NCBI GenBank assembly: GCA_019400425.1
Contig: JAFREE010000005.1
Span: 62,001 to 126,000 of the forward strand
Length of the DNA: 64,000 nucleotides
From: Hymenochaete sp. R1
Taxonomy: Eukaryota; Basidiomycota; Agaricomycetes; Hymenochaetales; Hymenochaetaceae
Direction of reading: 5' to 3'
Shown: in pieces, positions 46,273-58,276 of the stretch
Numbering within the stretch: the first letter of the stretch is position 1
Layout: each line of letters begins with the position of its first letter
The notes under the pieces: model-generated
Databases searched by the model: none
Seen by the model: only the letters and a program-made list of their open reading frames with translations
Told to the model about the DNA's origin: nothing
Translations under genes and position numbers: made by a program

Positions 46273-47032
46273 TCAAACAAAGGAGCCCTTCAGCATCTCC
46301 AGTTGCTCCTTCGGGTACTCTTTTTCACGCTCTGTGATGTCTGCCATCATCATCACCAGTCCTGCCAACTCTGTTCCGTATGTTTTTTTAACAAACGCCA
46401 GCATCATATCTACTCCGTTCGTCACTCCACCACTCGTCCAGATCTTCTCCTCTTGATCCACCTCCCACCTGTTCGTAGTCCACTCGGCATCCGGAACGAC
46501 CTTCTCCTTCAACATCGAGATAAGCGGGAGTGGGGCAGTAACGCGTTTACCGGAAAAGACGCCCGAGAACGCGACGGGAAGACTGCCAGAGCAGACGACA
46601 AGAATGCTACGAGCTACTTTGACCTGGCGCTGTATGAAGGCACTAATATCGGGAGCCGGCTTGTAGCTCGAGGGGTCTGGCCCAGGAACGAAGAGGTAAT
46701 CAAGGTCTCCAACGGTGTCGAGAGTGTCCTTCAGTGTTGTTAGTCAGAAAAGGTCATCTTTCAATATGGTTTGCTTCACAACTCACAGTCACTTTGATTC
46801 GAACGTCTGCTGTCAATAACGCATGAGGAGGAACTTCCCCATCTTTCTTGACGACGTCGAGGATATAACGAAAATCGAACTTCTGCCCTTTCTGGATAAT
46901 TTGTTCAGGAAGCTGGCATGCACGGAGGTATTCTGGTGTGATCATCCCCAAAATATCGATAGCCGCAAGATCAAGAAGCTGGACGGGGCTACAAATGAGG
47001 ATACCAACTTTCAAAGGCTTTGTGGAGGACAT
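46273..47032 (-). CDS. DJ-1/PfpI (ThiJ) family protein, paralogue B
   Basis: Predicted 233-aa protein in two exons, 47032-46787 (246 bases) and 46728-46273 (456 bases), the same lengths and phase as paralogue A. N-terminus MSSTKPLKVGILICSPVQLL, then DLAAIDILGMITPEYL. Exon 2 begins DTLDTVGDLDYLFVPGPDPS; the nucleophile region is ARSILVVCSGSLPVAFSG, followed by GKRVTAPLPL, NRWEVDQEEKIWTSGGVTNG and AFVKKTYGTE. Roughly half of the residues agree with paralogue A; the elbow changes from VVCTG to VVCSG and the loop after it differs, so substrate preference may differ. GPI3 and RPT6 lie between the two. Confidence 0.85.
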
Positions 47033-47489
47033 GATGCGAATGACTCAAAGTTTCGTTGCAAAATCTGAGTAGTAGAGAGCTTGAGTCTGGACTTTGGAAC
47101 CGAAAGGTGGAAGTTGTTGGTGACCCCTTATATGCTTTATTCTCATTCAATCGTTTGGATCTCTGTTCTTTTGATAGTTGCCGCCGTAATGCGTGTGCTG
47201 ATACTCCCCCTCGGCCGCAGCATCGACTGCAACTTTTTGATGCTTTTATTCCTCGAAGCCATGTAGTCAAACTGGACTCGGCACTTTTGCCGGAAACGCG
47301 TCATTTCTTCCGGCCATGCCGATCAACGCGGGGCCAGGTCCAATTGAAATGTACAGCCTCGAGGTCTCATTCTATGAGTCCTTCTCAGATCGCAGCACTC
47401 CCGCAGCTACGAGCGCTCATTCCAAATCGCATATATTTCCGCGCTCATTGTACCCGCAGCAGCGCAGTGACTCTTTCGCACCTACTATC
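47033..47489. other. Divergent intergenic region between DJ-1 paralogue B and the Gly/Arg-rich gene
   Basis: Contains the TATA-like site of paralogue B. From 47316 it is open in frame with the next gene, so that gene could start earlier. No RNA or repeat seen. Confidence 0.45.
47127..47132 (-). promoter_or_regulatory. TATA-like box of DJ-1 paralogue B
   Basis: TATAAG on the minus strand, 95 bases upstream of the ATG at 47032. Spacing matches the TATA box of paralogue A (93 bases). Confidence 0.5.
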
Positions 47490-49357
47490 ATGATCGTTGA
47501 AAAGGACTCCACTCCGAGACCTTCTGACAGTGGTCACTACGCAATGGCCTATCCTATACCTCAACCCCAGACAACTCACGTCTACTATGCTTCGATGCCT
47601 GAACCCAATGTCGACGTTGATGATCTCGCGAGCCGGATGGATCGGGGCTTGAATTTCGCCGCAGATCAGCCTCCGGCGTACGAAGATGCTGCAGTACCGA
47701 CTACAGATGCTTCAACGACACCAAACGCTGACGTAAAAGATAGGCTCTCTCCGGAAACGTCTTCAAGGAGCGCAGATGCCCAACCGACTGAACCTCGAGC
47801 GCCGACGGTTTTAAATGGAGATCAATATTCATTTAACCATTCGCCAACGTCTTCGAGAAATGTTGATTCTTTACCAGCTCCGCCTCGAGTATCAGAGATC
47901 CCAACTAGCAACAGACTGCTGTCATTTGACCGGCCTCCACCATCTTCCTTGCGTATACCTCGTAATAGGGACTCTAGCTCGTATAAGCCCTTGTTCGAAT
48001 CTCTTGTTATGCATTCGAAAAGCAGGGATTTGAGGGATGGTTTTTTCGTGGTTCCTCCCCCAACAGACAGTGAGCCTCACCCTTTCATGCAAAGGGACGT
48101 CCAAGAAATGGATTGGAAGCAGTGCGTTTTAGTCTCATCGTCTTGGCTTTGTATTAAAAGCTAATCTGTTACTTTTCTCTAGATTTTTGTACGATATTCG
48201 TGAATCAGCCAATAACCATCCACAAACATCCTCATCCAACAACTTTTTCCAAGGTAATGTTCCTATTCACTTGCATATATCCATGTCTGATTGTATTTTC
48301 GTTCAGCTCTAGGAAGCATGTTTGGTCCTTGGAACAGGCAAACATCCACACCGAACTCACCTTCGAACTCAGAAGCGCTACTTGATCCACGACATCTCGT
48401 GAATCTCTGGAATGAGGTACGAATATTTATTAAGCGTATGCCCACTAGAAGATTCTAACTACCAAATACCTCTCTGTTCAGCGCTTCTTCAAACATAGGG
48501 GCCTTGAAGTTGTCCTTGCCAAAGGTTCTCGTCGGATCAGCGGAAACATGCTTCTTCTGCCTCCAGACAGCAGCGAACCGGGCTCGGCCAACATACTCGG
48601 CGCCAGAGGACCACCATTTGGACGAGGACTTGGTCATCGTGGTAGAGGCAACTTTTTAGGTGGCGGTTTACCGAGATCATTATCTGACGTGCTCCTGTTC
48701 CCAATGACAGGCATGCCACCATTCGGGGGCCTCGGTATGCGAGGTAGGGGAATGGGTATGGGTATGGGCCCACATCACTTTGGACCGCCCAGGCACGGAT
48801 TTGGTTCTCCACACGAATATCATGGTGACAACGGTCATCATCACTCTCGCCATGACCGTCGGTCTCACAGCGTTTCTTCATCGTCTTCCTCCTCGACTTC
48901 GTCTTCATCAGACACAGACCCTGGTGAAAACAACCTGAGGAAAGAAAGGCTTCCAAACACGCCAGGCCACTCAACGTCCCCGCCTCTTGGGGTTCACGAT
49001 GACAGTTCCCGTCCAGGACCGTCCAGCTCTTGCCCATTCGCGCCTAACTATCGCGGCGATATGACCCGCAACGAGTCGGGAGGAAATCGCAGAGCCTCCA
49101 AACGTGAACGTAAGGCAGAACGACGGGCTCTGAGACGTGAATTTCGTGACGAACGGAGAAAAGAGAGACACGCAAGAAGGCAGGCGAAGCGAGAGGCACG
49201 GATGGCAAGGGGAATGAGCAGGCTTGAGCGCAGCCGGATGGAAATGCGTGGAGAGGTTGTGGGTGGGCCTCTATCAAGGACAGGTGGCTGGATGAATCAA
49301 GAAGGTCAGCATGATGGGTACTATAGGTTGATCATCTGTGATGTTGGTCTGCCTTGA
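47490..49357 (+). CDS. Uncharacterised Gly/Arg-rich basidiomycete-type protein
   Basis: Four exons, the first ending at 48121 and the last starting about 48481 and running to 49357, give about 540 residues. I start at the ATG at 47490 (MIVEKDSTPRPSDS); an in-frame ATG at 47316 would add 58 residues. Order: Pro/Ser-rich N-terminus with PPAYEDAAV (PY-type), then DWKQFLYDIRESAN, LVNLWNERFFKHRGLEVVLA, KGSRRISG, a Gly-rich patch (RGRGMGMGMGPHHFG), a His/Ser run (long Ser stretch about 48870-48910) and a strongly basic helix with repeated R/E (RRASKRERKAERRALRRE). The FLYDIR and WNERFF...RRISG blocks look like a conserved core. No signal peptide or membrane span. Function unknown. Confidence 0.75.
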
Positions 49358-49757
49358 ATGGCGAGGATCGTCAAACTTGTAAAATAATAACTTGAAGGAT
49401 TGATATGGAATACAAGGGAATCAAATCTGAATAGATAAAGGAAACAAAAAATGTCTCTATGTGCTTTCCGTTTGAGAACCATGGGTTTTTTTTACTAAAA
49501 GCAAGCGGATTATATAGCAATAAAAACCAAGATAAATACATGAGCGTGAGTTATGTAAGGTAATCCATTAATATTCGTGAGAAGTCGTGCGAAATGCGGG
49601 GCATTTTCCTACAAAAGACAGAATACTAGTCATGCAAAGGTCATAAGAACGCATTAAACGAAGCAGTAGGATAAGAGAGAGGAGGGAGGGGGAGGCGTAT
49701 CGAAACAAGTTATGTGAGTGATCACAGAAAAGAGGATACAACGAGAGAAAAGGATGT
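49358..49757. other. Convergent intergenic region
   Basis: 400 AT-rich bases with runs of T and A; 3' flanks of the two converging genes. No gene seen. Confidence 0.5.
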
Positions 49758-52700
49758 TTATACAAAGACAGGAGGTTTTGCGAACTTGAGGCGAGGTGTG
49801 TAATTCAACTCCTTGTCGTCCATCCGTATCTTAACGGAATGGTGAACAAAGAGAGGGTCTTCTTGCGCTACCACACGGGGCCGACCACGGTTGATCCTAA
49901 AAACAATCATTCAATATGAATCAGCACACGAGACCGAATTGAACGTCAAATGAATAACACGAACCTCCATTTCGTCTTCCACGTCCCATCCGTACGCTGA
50001 AGACGTTCGCGGAACGGCATATACTCAAGCACCCACCACCACTTCGCTAACTTCAGCTGGTCGTAGATATTAGACTTCGAGTCCTTCGCGTCCGCTTCTT
50101 TCTCCATATGCATGAATGAGAAATGTGAATGGTGCCGGTGTGACCTTGCATGAGCCGGCGGAGGCTTTAACGTATGTCCAGTTTCGCCCTTCGTGCTAGT
50201 GGAAGTCGAAGGCGGAGCAGGAAGAGCAGGAGCCTTGCCGTTTCTCCCAAGAGTAGGCATGCTACGTAATGTTGCCTCTTGCGCATGTTCGTCAGAGGAA
50301 CCGGTACTGGTCAAGTCAATAACCGACGCTCCCTGTATCTGAACATCGGGAGGCTCGAAACTCTCTTTGCTCCTCGACTTACCGTTGACGAGCGTACTAC
50401 CTGTCGAGATATTGTTCTGCCGTGAATGCCCCCCGCTGTTCTCCGCTCGAGAGGGGTTGAGCTGAGCACTTTCAGTTGCCGCAACCGTTACATCAACCTG
50501 AACTTCGTCCGCACTCTTGGCCTTCACGTGCCTAGAGTGTCCATGATGCTTTTCTCTTGTTTCGCTATGCCCATGGGAAGACGTACATTTCTCGTCGGAG
50601 GTAGTCGGGCTGGGAGGTTCACCTTGGCGAGCGAGCCAAGCCGGTTTATCGTCCAGAACGCGTGGGTAAAGCGTGTGCGGATCGAGTCCCAGGTCGCGTA
50701 GCTTGTCTGCCTCGAATTGAATTCCGGTTCGAGCCAGGAAACATTCACGGATCATCCAACGGAGCGGGATACGAGCGAGACTATTCTGTGTGTGATTTGG
50801 AACGGAACCGCCCCCGACGTCTGAAAAAGTGAACTGTCAGTCAGGCGGACTGTGAAAAAACCGATACAGCTTTAAGTACCCACCACAGTGGCAACCCGCG
50901 AACCAGACCTCCAGGACATCCGTACGCCTACTACGGTCCAGATACATCTGCTCGAGACGGTCCTTCTCCGCATCCGGACTCAACTTTTCCTCATCATCTG
51001 AATCGGCAAATGGGTCCCTACTACGGCTGCGATCGAGAGACATACGCTCAACAGCTTCTTGGATGTTCTCCGATACATTACGAGCTGTGCGCTTGAAAGA
51101 GCCTATCATCTCGCGGGTAAGAGAATTTGACTCGGACCGGATCGATGGGCGCTCTCTGTCATTCTCGGATCTACGGCGAGTAAGCTGCTCCACGGCTGCA
51201 TTCTGAGGTGTTGTCGATGCTCGATGAGGTCGTTGTTGCGCTTTGGATAGATCGCCGGGCGAGCTTTCGGTGCTTCTGGGTAATGGTGCATCCTTCAGCT
51301 TGACGCTGACATTGACTTTCGTATCTTTTCCCCGCCGGCCACGGGTTACCTGCGTCGGGGTCGCCTGCTGACTCGCAGGTGGAGTATAGTCACCACGCTT
51401 CGCTTCCGCATCTGTGATCTTCTCGTATGTAGTCGGACGAAACTTGGTGCGGTGCTCGTCCAATGCAAGCGCGTGACGGAACACTTTGATGGCTGTGTTG
51501 GACTTGGTGAATGGCAGCGTTTTTGGCAGGAGCCCAACAGACGCCACTGTGTCCCTGTGTAACAGAAAACATAGATCCGAGTCCGAGCGCAGATGCATAA
51601 AACACGCGCCCAAATATTCAAAGATATCAGCAAAGTACAACGAAGAAATATACTTAGTTAAAACACTCTGAACAATGAAGGGCTGCACATACCAAACGCC
51701 AACAAAATCGATATCTACATCCATTGAGAATGTCTTTTTCTGGAGGAAGAGATTTGTAAACAAGGACCCAGATGCAAAGAGAAACGAGGAAAGCTCACAA
51801 ATGCTACACTTTGCGTCCATCCGCGCTCAGAATCATCGCTATACATTTTGTACGCGAATGGGACTTGTTGGTAGTTTCCGGCCGGCAGAAGTCCGACCTA
51901 AAGCACACGATTATGAATCTTAAACCGTTTTCATTTTTTTACCCGAACTTCATACCTTGTGAATCATGCCGGCAAGTGCTCGAACCGTATAAGCCCCACG
52001 CGAGAATCCAAACATACAGATCTTATCTCCCTCCTTGTCTAAAAACAAAAGATCAGCACCGGAACAGCACGGAGAACGTAGAAATACACAGCATACAACC
52101 AACGATGACATCGTTTCGTAAACGTTTCACAATAGCTACACCATATTAGGCGCGGCTGATTTTGAAAATCGAATACGAAATGAAGAATGGGGATAATAAC
52201 GATGTGGCAAACTTACACGATTCCATCAAAAAGACGTAGGCTGCTATAACGTGGTGATCAAGGCCCGTTGCAAACATCAGATCGATCGTTTTCCTGATCC
52301 TGCTCGCAATGGGCGTCGCTACCTGGGGGACTGTGTATGTTCCTGTTGAAAGCAGTGAGAAACACCCCAAAGGTAGAAAGCACGGGAGATAAAAAGGTAC
52401 CTATTCCACTCTTGATAAAGAGAACATAGTCAGAACTATATCTCACTAGATGATGCGTCGGTAATACTCACCTGATAATATACGAGTTGCCGTTTCCTAT
52501 CACCCTTCTTCAATACCGAAAAGAGCTGGATGACGTTTGAGTTATCCAAATCAAATTGATCCCCTGCGAAAGACTCATTAACGACCTCGCCTATGGAAAC
52601 CATCGCATAATTTAACTCACCAGTCCCATCAAAGCAAAGAATGACATTTCTGCGACGGAAACTTTGGTCCTGGTAGGGTGGGATAATCGGACCCGTGTAC

Positions 52701-52930
52701 TCGGTTTTTAGGCTAGTCGAAGTGTCTGTAGACAGATTGGACATTTCGGAATGCACGGAAGCGCGTAGCGCATGGGGCGGCCAGCGTTTATCGGCTGTCG
52801 AAGCCTTTGAAAGCCCAGAGTCCGGAAATCGAAGAGTGCTGGATTGCGTTGTGGTCCCAGAAGTAGTGAGGACTGCCGGGGCGGATTCTGTGGGTGCCGC
52901 GGGCAAAGGTTTAGATGCATCAGCAGTCAT
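49758..52930 (-). CDS. DUF2235 alpha/beta-hydrolase-like protein with long disordered insertions
   Basis: DUF2235 is the catalytic-type domain found in bacterial type VI phospholipase effectors and in many fungal proteins of unknown role. Start at 52930, a Ser/Thr/Pro-rich leader, then RRRNVILCFDGTG, DQFDLDNSNVIQLFSVLKKG, QLVYYQSGIGTY, GLDHHVIAAYVFLME, the nucleophile motif CMFGFSRGAYTVRALAGMIH, DFVGVWDTVASVGL and a WFAGCHCDVGGG block carrying the catalytic-type Asp/His. Between these lies a basic Ser/Arg segment of about 150 residues, and after it another of about 200 (His/Ser-rich, HSHFSFMHMEKE) before WWVLEYMPFRERLQR and the conserved ending INRGRPRVV, DPLFVHHSVKIRM. About nine exons. Core residues intact; substrate unknown, lipid or ester hydrolysis only inferred. 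Confidence 0.87.
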
Positions 52931-54214
52931 GGTATACTAGAAAAAGAATGTCGAGGCGAGTAGCAGCTTCAAGTTCAATAAGGTGTCGACGACCTGGTCA
53001 ACTTGATCTCCAGAGATGAGGGGAGTGGGGGTCAAACGGGAAGACGATTGGCGTAGAGAAGAAGCCAAGGGTATTTATACATTCCGGAGAGGATGTGTGA
53101 AGTGGTGTAACCGGGAGGGAGACTAGGACGGGACTTCTTGGTACGCGAGTGGGCGAAGAGAAGCGCGGGGATCTGATTTTGATCTAATCTGTGATGCTGT
53201 GAATAGTCAGTCTTCATTTGGAAGCCGGAATCAAAGAGGCGTCCAATCGCAAACAACCGATGCTGGATCTGATCCCATACCAAAACACAACGACCACGGA
53301 GATTTTTAGACCGAAGCTAACGTTTGCAGGGTCACTGTGGCATCGGTTTGTTTTGGGCGCTGGCTTGTGCAGAATTAAGGACGACCTGGCTCTTTAGACG
53401 CCAGAAATATACTGTAATTGAAAATCAATCACATCTGTAGCGACGAAACGCCTGTCGTAATGGCACCTGTTGCATGCATGTACTAATATTGCGACTTCGT
53501 CTTCGGAGGCAAGTCGATGATCGTCCATGTCGTCCATGTGAGTGGTACTATGTTAAGTAAACGCCAAGTATTCAAGCCTTGTCTTTGTTCATTACTCGTA
53601 CCTGAAAAATGACCGTCCATCCGCGTGCCAGCAGTGCTAGCGCTTAGCATGATACATACAGCCTACATATACGGAGAAAGCCTTGCAGAATGAAGGGTTG
53701 ACAGAGACCAAGGAAGTCCGTTTGATGTACAGAAGCATGCCTCATTCCAAGCCATGTTCGGGTCATAGTAATTGACCAGTTACCATTTGTATTTAGAGCT
53801 TAATGAATGACCCACTTGATGCATCCTGGTACTCTGACTCTCGCTGAATCTTGACCAATGGACCCTATCGGGGTGGTACTTCAGGTTGTTCCTAGGTCTT
53901 TTTCGCATTTGCTGCCAAAAACTTCACTTGTACAGTAGTCATAGGGAAAGGTTGGTCATGTGGTCGCATTTTGTGGGTGCACTGGCATAGACCAACGATG
54001 TCTTGGAGCTGACTACGCCGGACTGATTCAAGGTCAATAATTCAATCGTCGGTTGACGAGACGACACGACGGAGAGGAAGCGGAGAAGTCGAGAAAAATT
54101 GAAGTCGAAAAAGAGTCGCCGTCAAAGAGCGTGGGAAGCACCACGTGATTAAATTTCTCCGATAAATCGCAAAGAAAATCGTCTTCAAGGACCTCACCAT
54201 CGACTGCGACCACG
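52931..54214. other. Divergent intergenic region, about 1.3 kb
   Basis: No gene supported. It holds the promoters of the DUF2235 gene and the DEAD-box gene. A short direct repeat, TCGTCCATG..TCGTCCATG, lies at about 53520-53540. No transposon ends or tRNA found. Confidence 0.5.
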
Positions 54215-56517
54215 ATGGCAAACACCCTGGGCATGTGCTGGCGCTCGTGCCGTCAACTACCTCTGAGAGCGTACTTGACTACATTCAACGGTGAGATCTG
54301 GTGGTAGTTGTTGCACGTCACTGTGGTTCACTGACGTTTTTTTTTTCAAAGGTGCCCGTTCTCTATCGACCTCGTCTCACTGGCAAACAGCTGCGTCCCC
54401 TCTTCTTGCCAAAGTCGAAAATAATGTCACTGCGGGGGAAGATGCTCAACGCGTAGCGGACGCCGCTCCAGAGCGTTTGCCGTTTACAAGTCTTGAAGGC
54501 AAAGTCTCGAATGACACGTTATCTGCCATAAAGAGCTTGGGGCACAAGCACATGACGCCCGTTCAGGAAGCCGTTTTCGCCCATCTTCCTCATGTTGCAC
54601 AACCTCTGGAAAGGAGTGAAAACGGAGACGTTGCGTCGAAGGGTCCTCGTGACCTTATGGTACGCGCAAAAACCGGCACCGGCAAAACACTGGCATTCCT
54701 CGTTCCCGCTCTCGAACATCGTCTACACCACATCCCGAGCAACCAAGGCAAAGTATCTAAGCGTGACTCGTTCTCGAGAAACCGGGACTCCTTCGACAAA
54801 AGGAACGTCGGCGCTCTCATTCTCAGTCCCACCCGCGAACTCGCTACGCAGATTGCGAATGAAGCGAAACGGTTAACTCGGCGCTTAGATTTTGGCGTTC
54901 AAGAACTGGTTGGCGGTGTTTCTAAAGGCATGCAGATGCGACGTTGGCGGACCGAAAGACGCGATATCGTTGTTGCGACGACTGGACGCTTGCGGGATCT
55001 TATGAACTCGGAACCAGGCTTCAAAGACTCATTGATGACTTCGAAGATGGTAAGTCTAATTTGGCGCTCTTCTATCTAACATGTTGCTCATCTCCACACT
55101 ATAGCTCATTCTGGACGAAGCAGATACTATGTTGGACCTCGGTTTCCGTGAAGATATTGAGGAGATTACCTCTGAGCTTCCCTCAGCACCGGAGCGTCAG
55201 ACCTTCGTTTTCTCGGCAACGATCAGCAAGGACATCCAACAAGTTGCCCGCGAGGTTTTGAGCGATAACCACGTCTATCTCAACACTGTCTCAGAAGAGG
55301 ATTCACCGGTTCACGAACACGTCCCGCAATACCATACTGTCCTCCCATCCGCTTCGGAACAATTCAACCATGTCATCCGCCTTTTAGCCCACGACCAACT
55401 CGAGAACCCAGGCAAATCAAAGACGATCGTTTTCCTCCCTACGACAAAAATGACGCAGCTCTTTGCCAAAGTCCTCCGCGAGTCGAAGCGTTTCACGCCC
55501 GCGGGGAAGGCGATGTCTGTCTATGAACTTCATTCCAAGCTCACGATGAATGCGCGCCAGAAGACTGCCGCTAACTTCCGCAGGGACGACCATGGTGCTA
55601 GTGTTCTCGTCACGTCGGACGTCTCAGCACGTGGTGTAGACTACCCTGGCGTCACTCGAGTCATTCAAATCGGCGTCTCGTCAAGTACTGATCAGTATGT
55701 TCACCGTGTAGGACGAACCGGTCGTACTGGTAGCACAAGCGGTCGCGGTGATCTCGTCCTCCTTCCCTGGGAACAAGGTTTCCTTTCGTCCAGCCTCGCG
55801 GATATGCCTCTCAAGCCTGTCACCGCCGATGCCTTCAAAGAGTCCGTGTTGGAAGCCGCTGCTAACTATGACTCCGACCCGAGTGCATTCTTCCCCGAGT
55901 CAGCTAACAAGAAACAATCGCGCGGCACCGATCGCTCTCGTTATGGGTTCAGCCCGGACCCCATCTCAAGCTTCGAGTCTTCGGTCGCCGAACGCCTCAA
56001 GGCCCTCGACAACACCACCTCTGTCGCTCTCGAGGCCTTCGAAGACGATGAAGGACAGTATTACAACGACGTCGAGGATGTATTCTCTTCTCTTCTTGGC
56101 TACTACATCTCTCGTTCCACCGAGCTCCGTATCAAACGTGAAGCCGTCCTGAAGGGTGTCCAAGACTGGACCGTCCAAGCCTGTGGTCTTCCCAAGCCCC
56201 CAACGGTTTCGAACTCCTTCCTAGCGAGGCTCGGTATCAATGGTAACTCGAGTCGATCATCTCGTCCCCGTTCATCTTCTTTCGGCGCTTCGAAGGATTA
56301 CAGGTTCTCAGGATCGGACTCGTACAAGAAGGACGGACCGAAGTTTTCTGGGTGGGCTAAGCCTGACTACGATCGTGGCAGGAGGACGAAGTCCGAAGGA
56401 TGGACGCCGAGCTGGAAGGGGCGTGATAGCATTCCCAGGAGATCCTCAAGATACGAAGAAGGCGAAGGGCAAAGGAGACGTCCTCGGAAGGAAGGTCTCT
56501 TCGATGCCGACTACTAA
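54215..56517 (+). CDS. DEAD-box RNA helicase, probably mitochondrial (Mss116-like)
   Basis: Predicted 728-aa ATP-dependent RNA helicase. Exons: 54215-54290, 54352-55049 and 55105-56517. The first 45 residues are Arg/Ser-rich without acids (MCWRSCRQLPLRAYLTT, ARSLSTSSHW), a mitochondrial targeting profile. Helicase motifs in order: Q motif (HKHMTPVQEAV), I AKTGTGKTLAF, Ia SPTRELATQI, Ib TTGRL, II LDEADTML, III SAT, IV IVFLPTTKM, V SDVSARGVDYP, VI HRVGRTGRTG. After the core comes a C-terminal extension (FSSLLGYYISRSTELRIKRE) and a basic Arg/Ser/Gly tail, the arrangement of Mss116/CYT-19 proteins that help group I/II intron splicing. The targeting and subfamily are inferred; the helicase call is certain. 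Confidence 0.92.
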
Positions 56518-56863
56518 TAGAATTTCCTCTACACAACAATGACCACGACAGAAAAAAAGTATCATTACGATAGCTTTGGCACTTCGCTTGTGTTCATGTA
56601 CCTCATCCATTCTAACTGGCGGCATAATTGGGTTCTTTCCTACCTAGACTACGTTTATCTCCTTCCCCGTAATTTATTATCTTGCTCGTTACTTTCGTCG
56701 TGTATGCATAGCAAATAGTGACATCTGGTTACTTTCTTTCATTCTCCCCTCTCACTCATTCAATTCATAAACTGATCTGGAAACGAACACGAAAAAAAGC
56801 TTGTGGATTGTCTGCTCAATCAATGGACTAGGCGTTAGAATCGGGCAATGAATAAGATATCAA
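56518..56863. other. Convergent intergenic region
   Basis: 3' flanks of the helicase gene and of the terpene-synthase-like gene. Pyrimidine-rich; nothing recognised. Confidence 0.45.
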
Positions 56864-58276
56864 TCAGAGATCCTGCGTGCTATTTGAAGGGCGAAGCTCG
56901 CCGTCATTATCAAGCGTAATTGTGAGTGTTGCGCGTACGTATGAAGCTTCTTCACCAAAGTAGTAACTCGACTCGAAGCACCACTGCAAGTATCCTCGTA
57001 AATGGTCGCCGAGGGCTCTAGCATATCGAAGAACCGCGTCGTCAGACTTTTCCGAAGTCTTTATTCTATTCTAAACGCGACATAGTCTACAATCAATACT
57101 TACGAACCGGTGAAGGGGCGAGAAAACAAACCTGTAGAGCCACGAAATTCTCAATACGCTTCAAACAACGATCTGAGTTCCGGTGGATGTCATTTTCAAG
57201 CTCCGGCCAAAATTCGTGATCCATCAAGTCGGGCAACTCATCCGTAGGCTGGCAAAATTGACCAGCAGACTTGTATACCGACTATTTATGTATATTAGCC
57301 AATGAGAGGGAAAGGGACGTCGTCTTAGACAATAGACTAACTCACAGAAGCAGCAATAATGATATCTTCGACTTCCCGTCGTAGGTCTCTCAATGGTGAT
57401 TGGTCAAACTGTCGCAGAGCTGGACCATCCGTATCCATATCCAACATGTACTCCGTAAGGCATATAAAGAGCGTCTCCCAGCAGGGTGTGGCTTCCCGAG
57501 TAGATCTTGGCCGAGAAACGTAGGATTCGAGATTTCGAAGGTATTCTGAGAAGTTGGTTCTGAATCGCGAAACGACGCGGTCTGATTGGTGCCCTTCTTC
57601 CAGTCGCTGCAGAACACTATGCACCCGGGCAGTCGCTGGTCAACTTGAGTGAAGGCACGCTTAAGAGCAGATACAAGTACCTTTGAAGTCCCCGTTCAAA
57701 TCCTCGTTCTTCGATATTTTGAGAACCAGTTTTCCTTTCCAGCAGACCCGAGAGCTTCTGCAGTAGTTCTGCTCTTGCTGCAGGAGAATATACGTAGATA
57801 ACTTGTTGTTCAAGCAGCACGATGAACGCGGACAAATCGGCACATAATCTGAGCTGGGTGCGTCCAACCCCGGGAAATAGTACAGCCGCAAGTAGCCCAG
57901 GTTTGAGCTCTTCCATCACATCGGAGTCCCCCTCGGACTGGTCATAGGAGGGGGCGGTTAAAGTGACATCGATATTCGCATTTGTGTTTTGATGTAGATT
58001 CCGAGTCTTTATGCCATTGCTTGCCTCCCGACCCCGCACTCGGGCAGCCCGCCGTGGAACATTGAGCACCTCGCGTACCCATCTGTGCGACTCATCGGCG
58101 ATATCTCTACACGATTCGTTGATACGGAAATCGCGTGCTGCGTCCGGGATGGCCGAGAAGAAGTTAGGTAGCTTGATGGATGGTGGTCGAGGGGTGAGTG
58201 GGTTCCTCGATGAGAAGGGTGTCCAAGCCAGACTACTAGTGACGGTTTTCAAAGTCGAGAGGGTGCTTTGATACAT
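56864..58276 (-). CDS. Terpene-synthase-fold protein lacking recognisable metal-binding motifs
   Basis: Predicted 403 aa. Exons on the minus strand: 58276-57681, 57616-57346, 57281-57132 and 57058-56864, all phases consistent. Resemblance to basidiomycete class I sesquiterpene synthases is seen in order: IADESHRWVREVL, LKPGLLAAVLFPGV with RLCADLSAFIVLLEQ, VVSRFRTNFSEYLRNLE, the helix CWETLFICLTEYMLDMD, and near the end RYARALGDHLRGYLQWCFES followed by YYFGEEA. In catalytic members the first block carries D(D/E)xxD; here it reads VLLEQQV (residues 153-159). The NSE/DTE triad expected around residues 287-296 reads ASSVYKSAGQ, missing the Asn, Ser and Glu ligands. It is therefore a diverged or non-catalytic homologue. 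Neighbouring oxidase and dehydrogenase genes hint at secondary metabolism. Confidence 0.7.
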
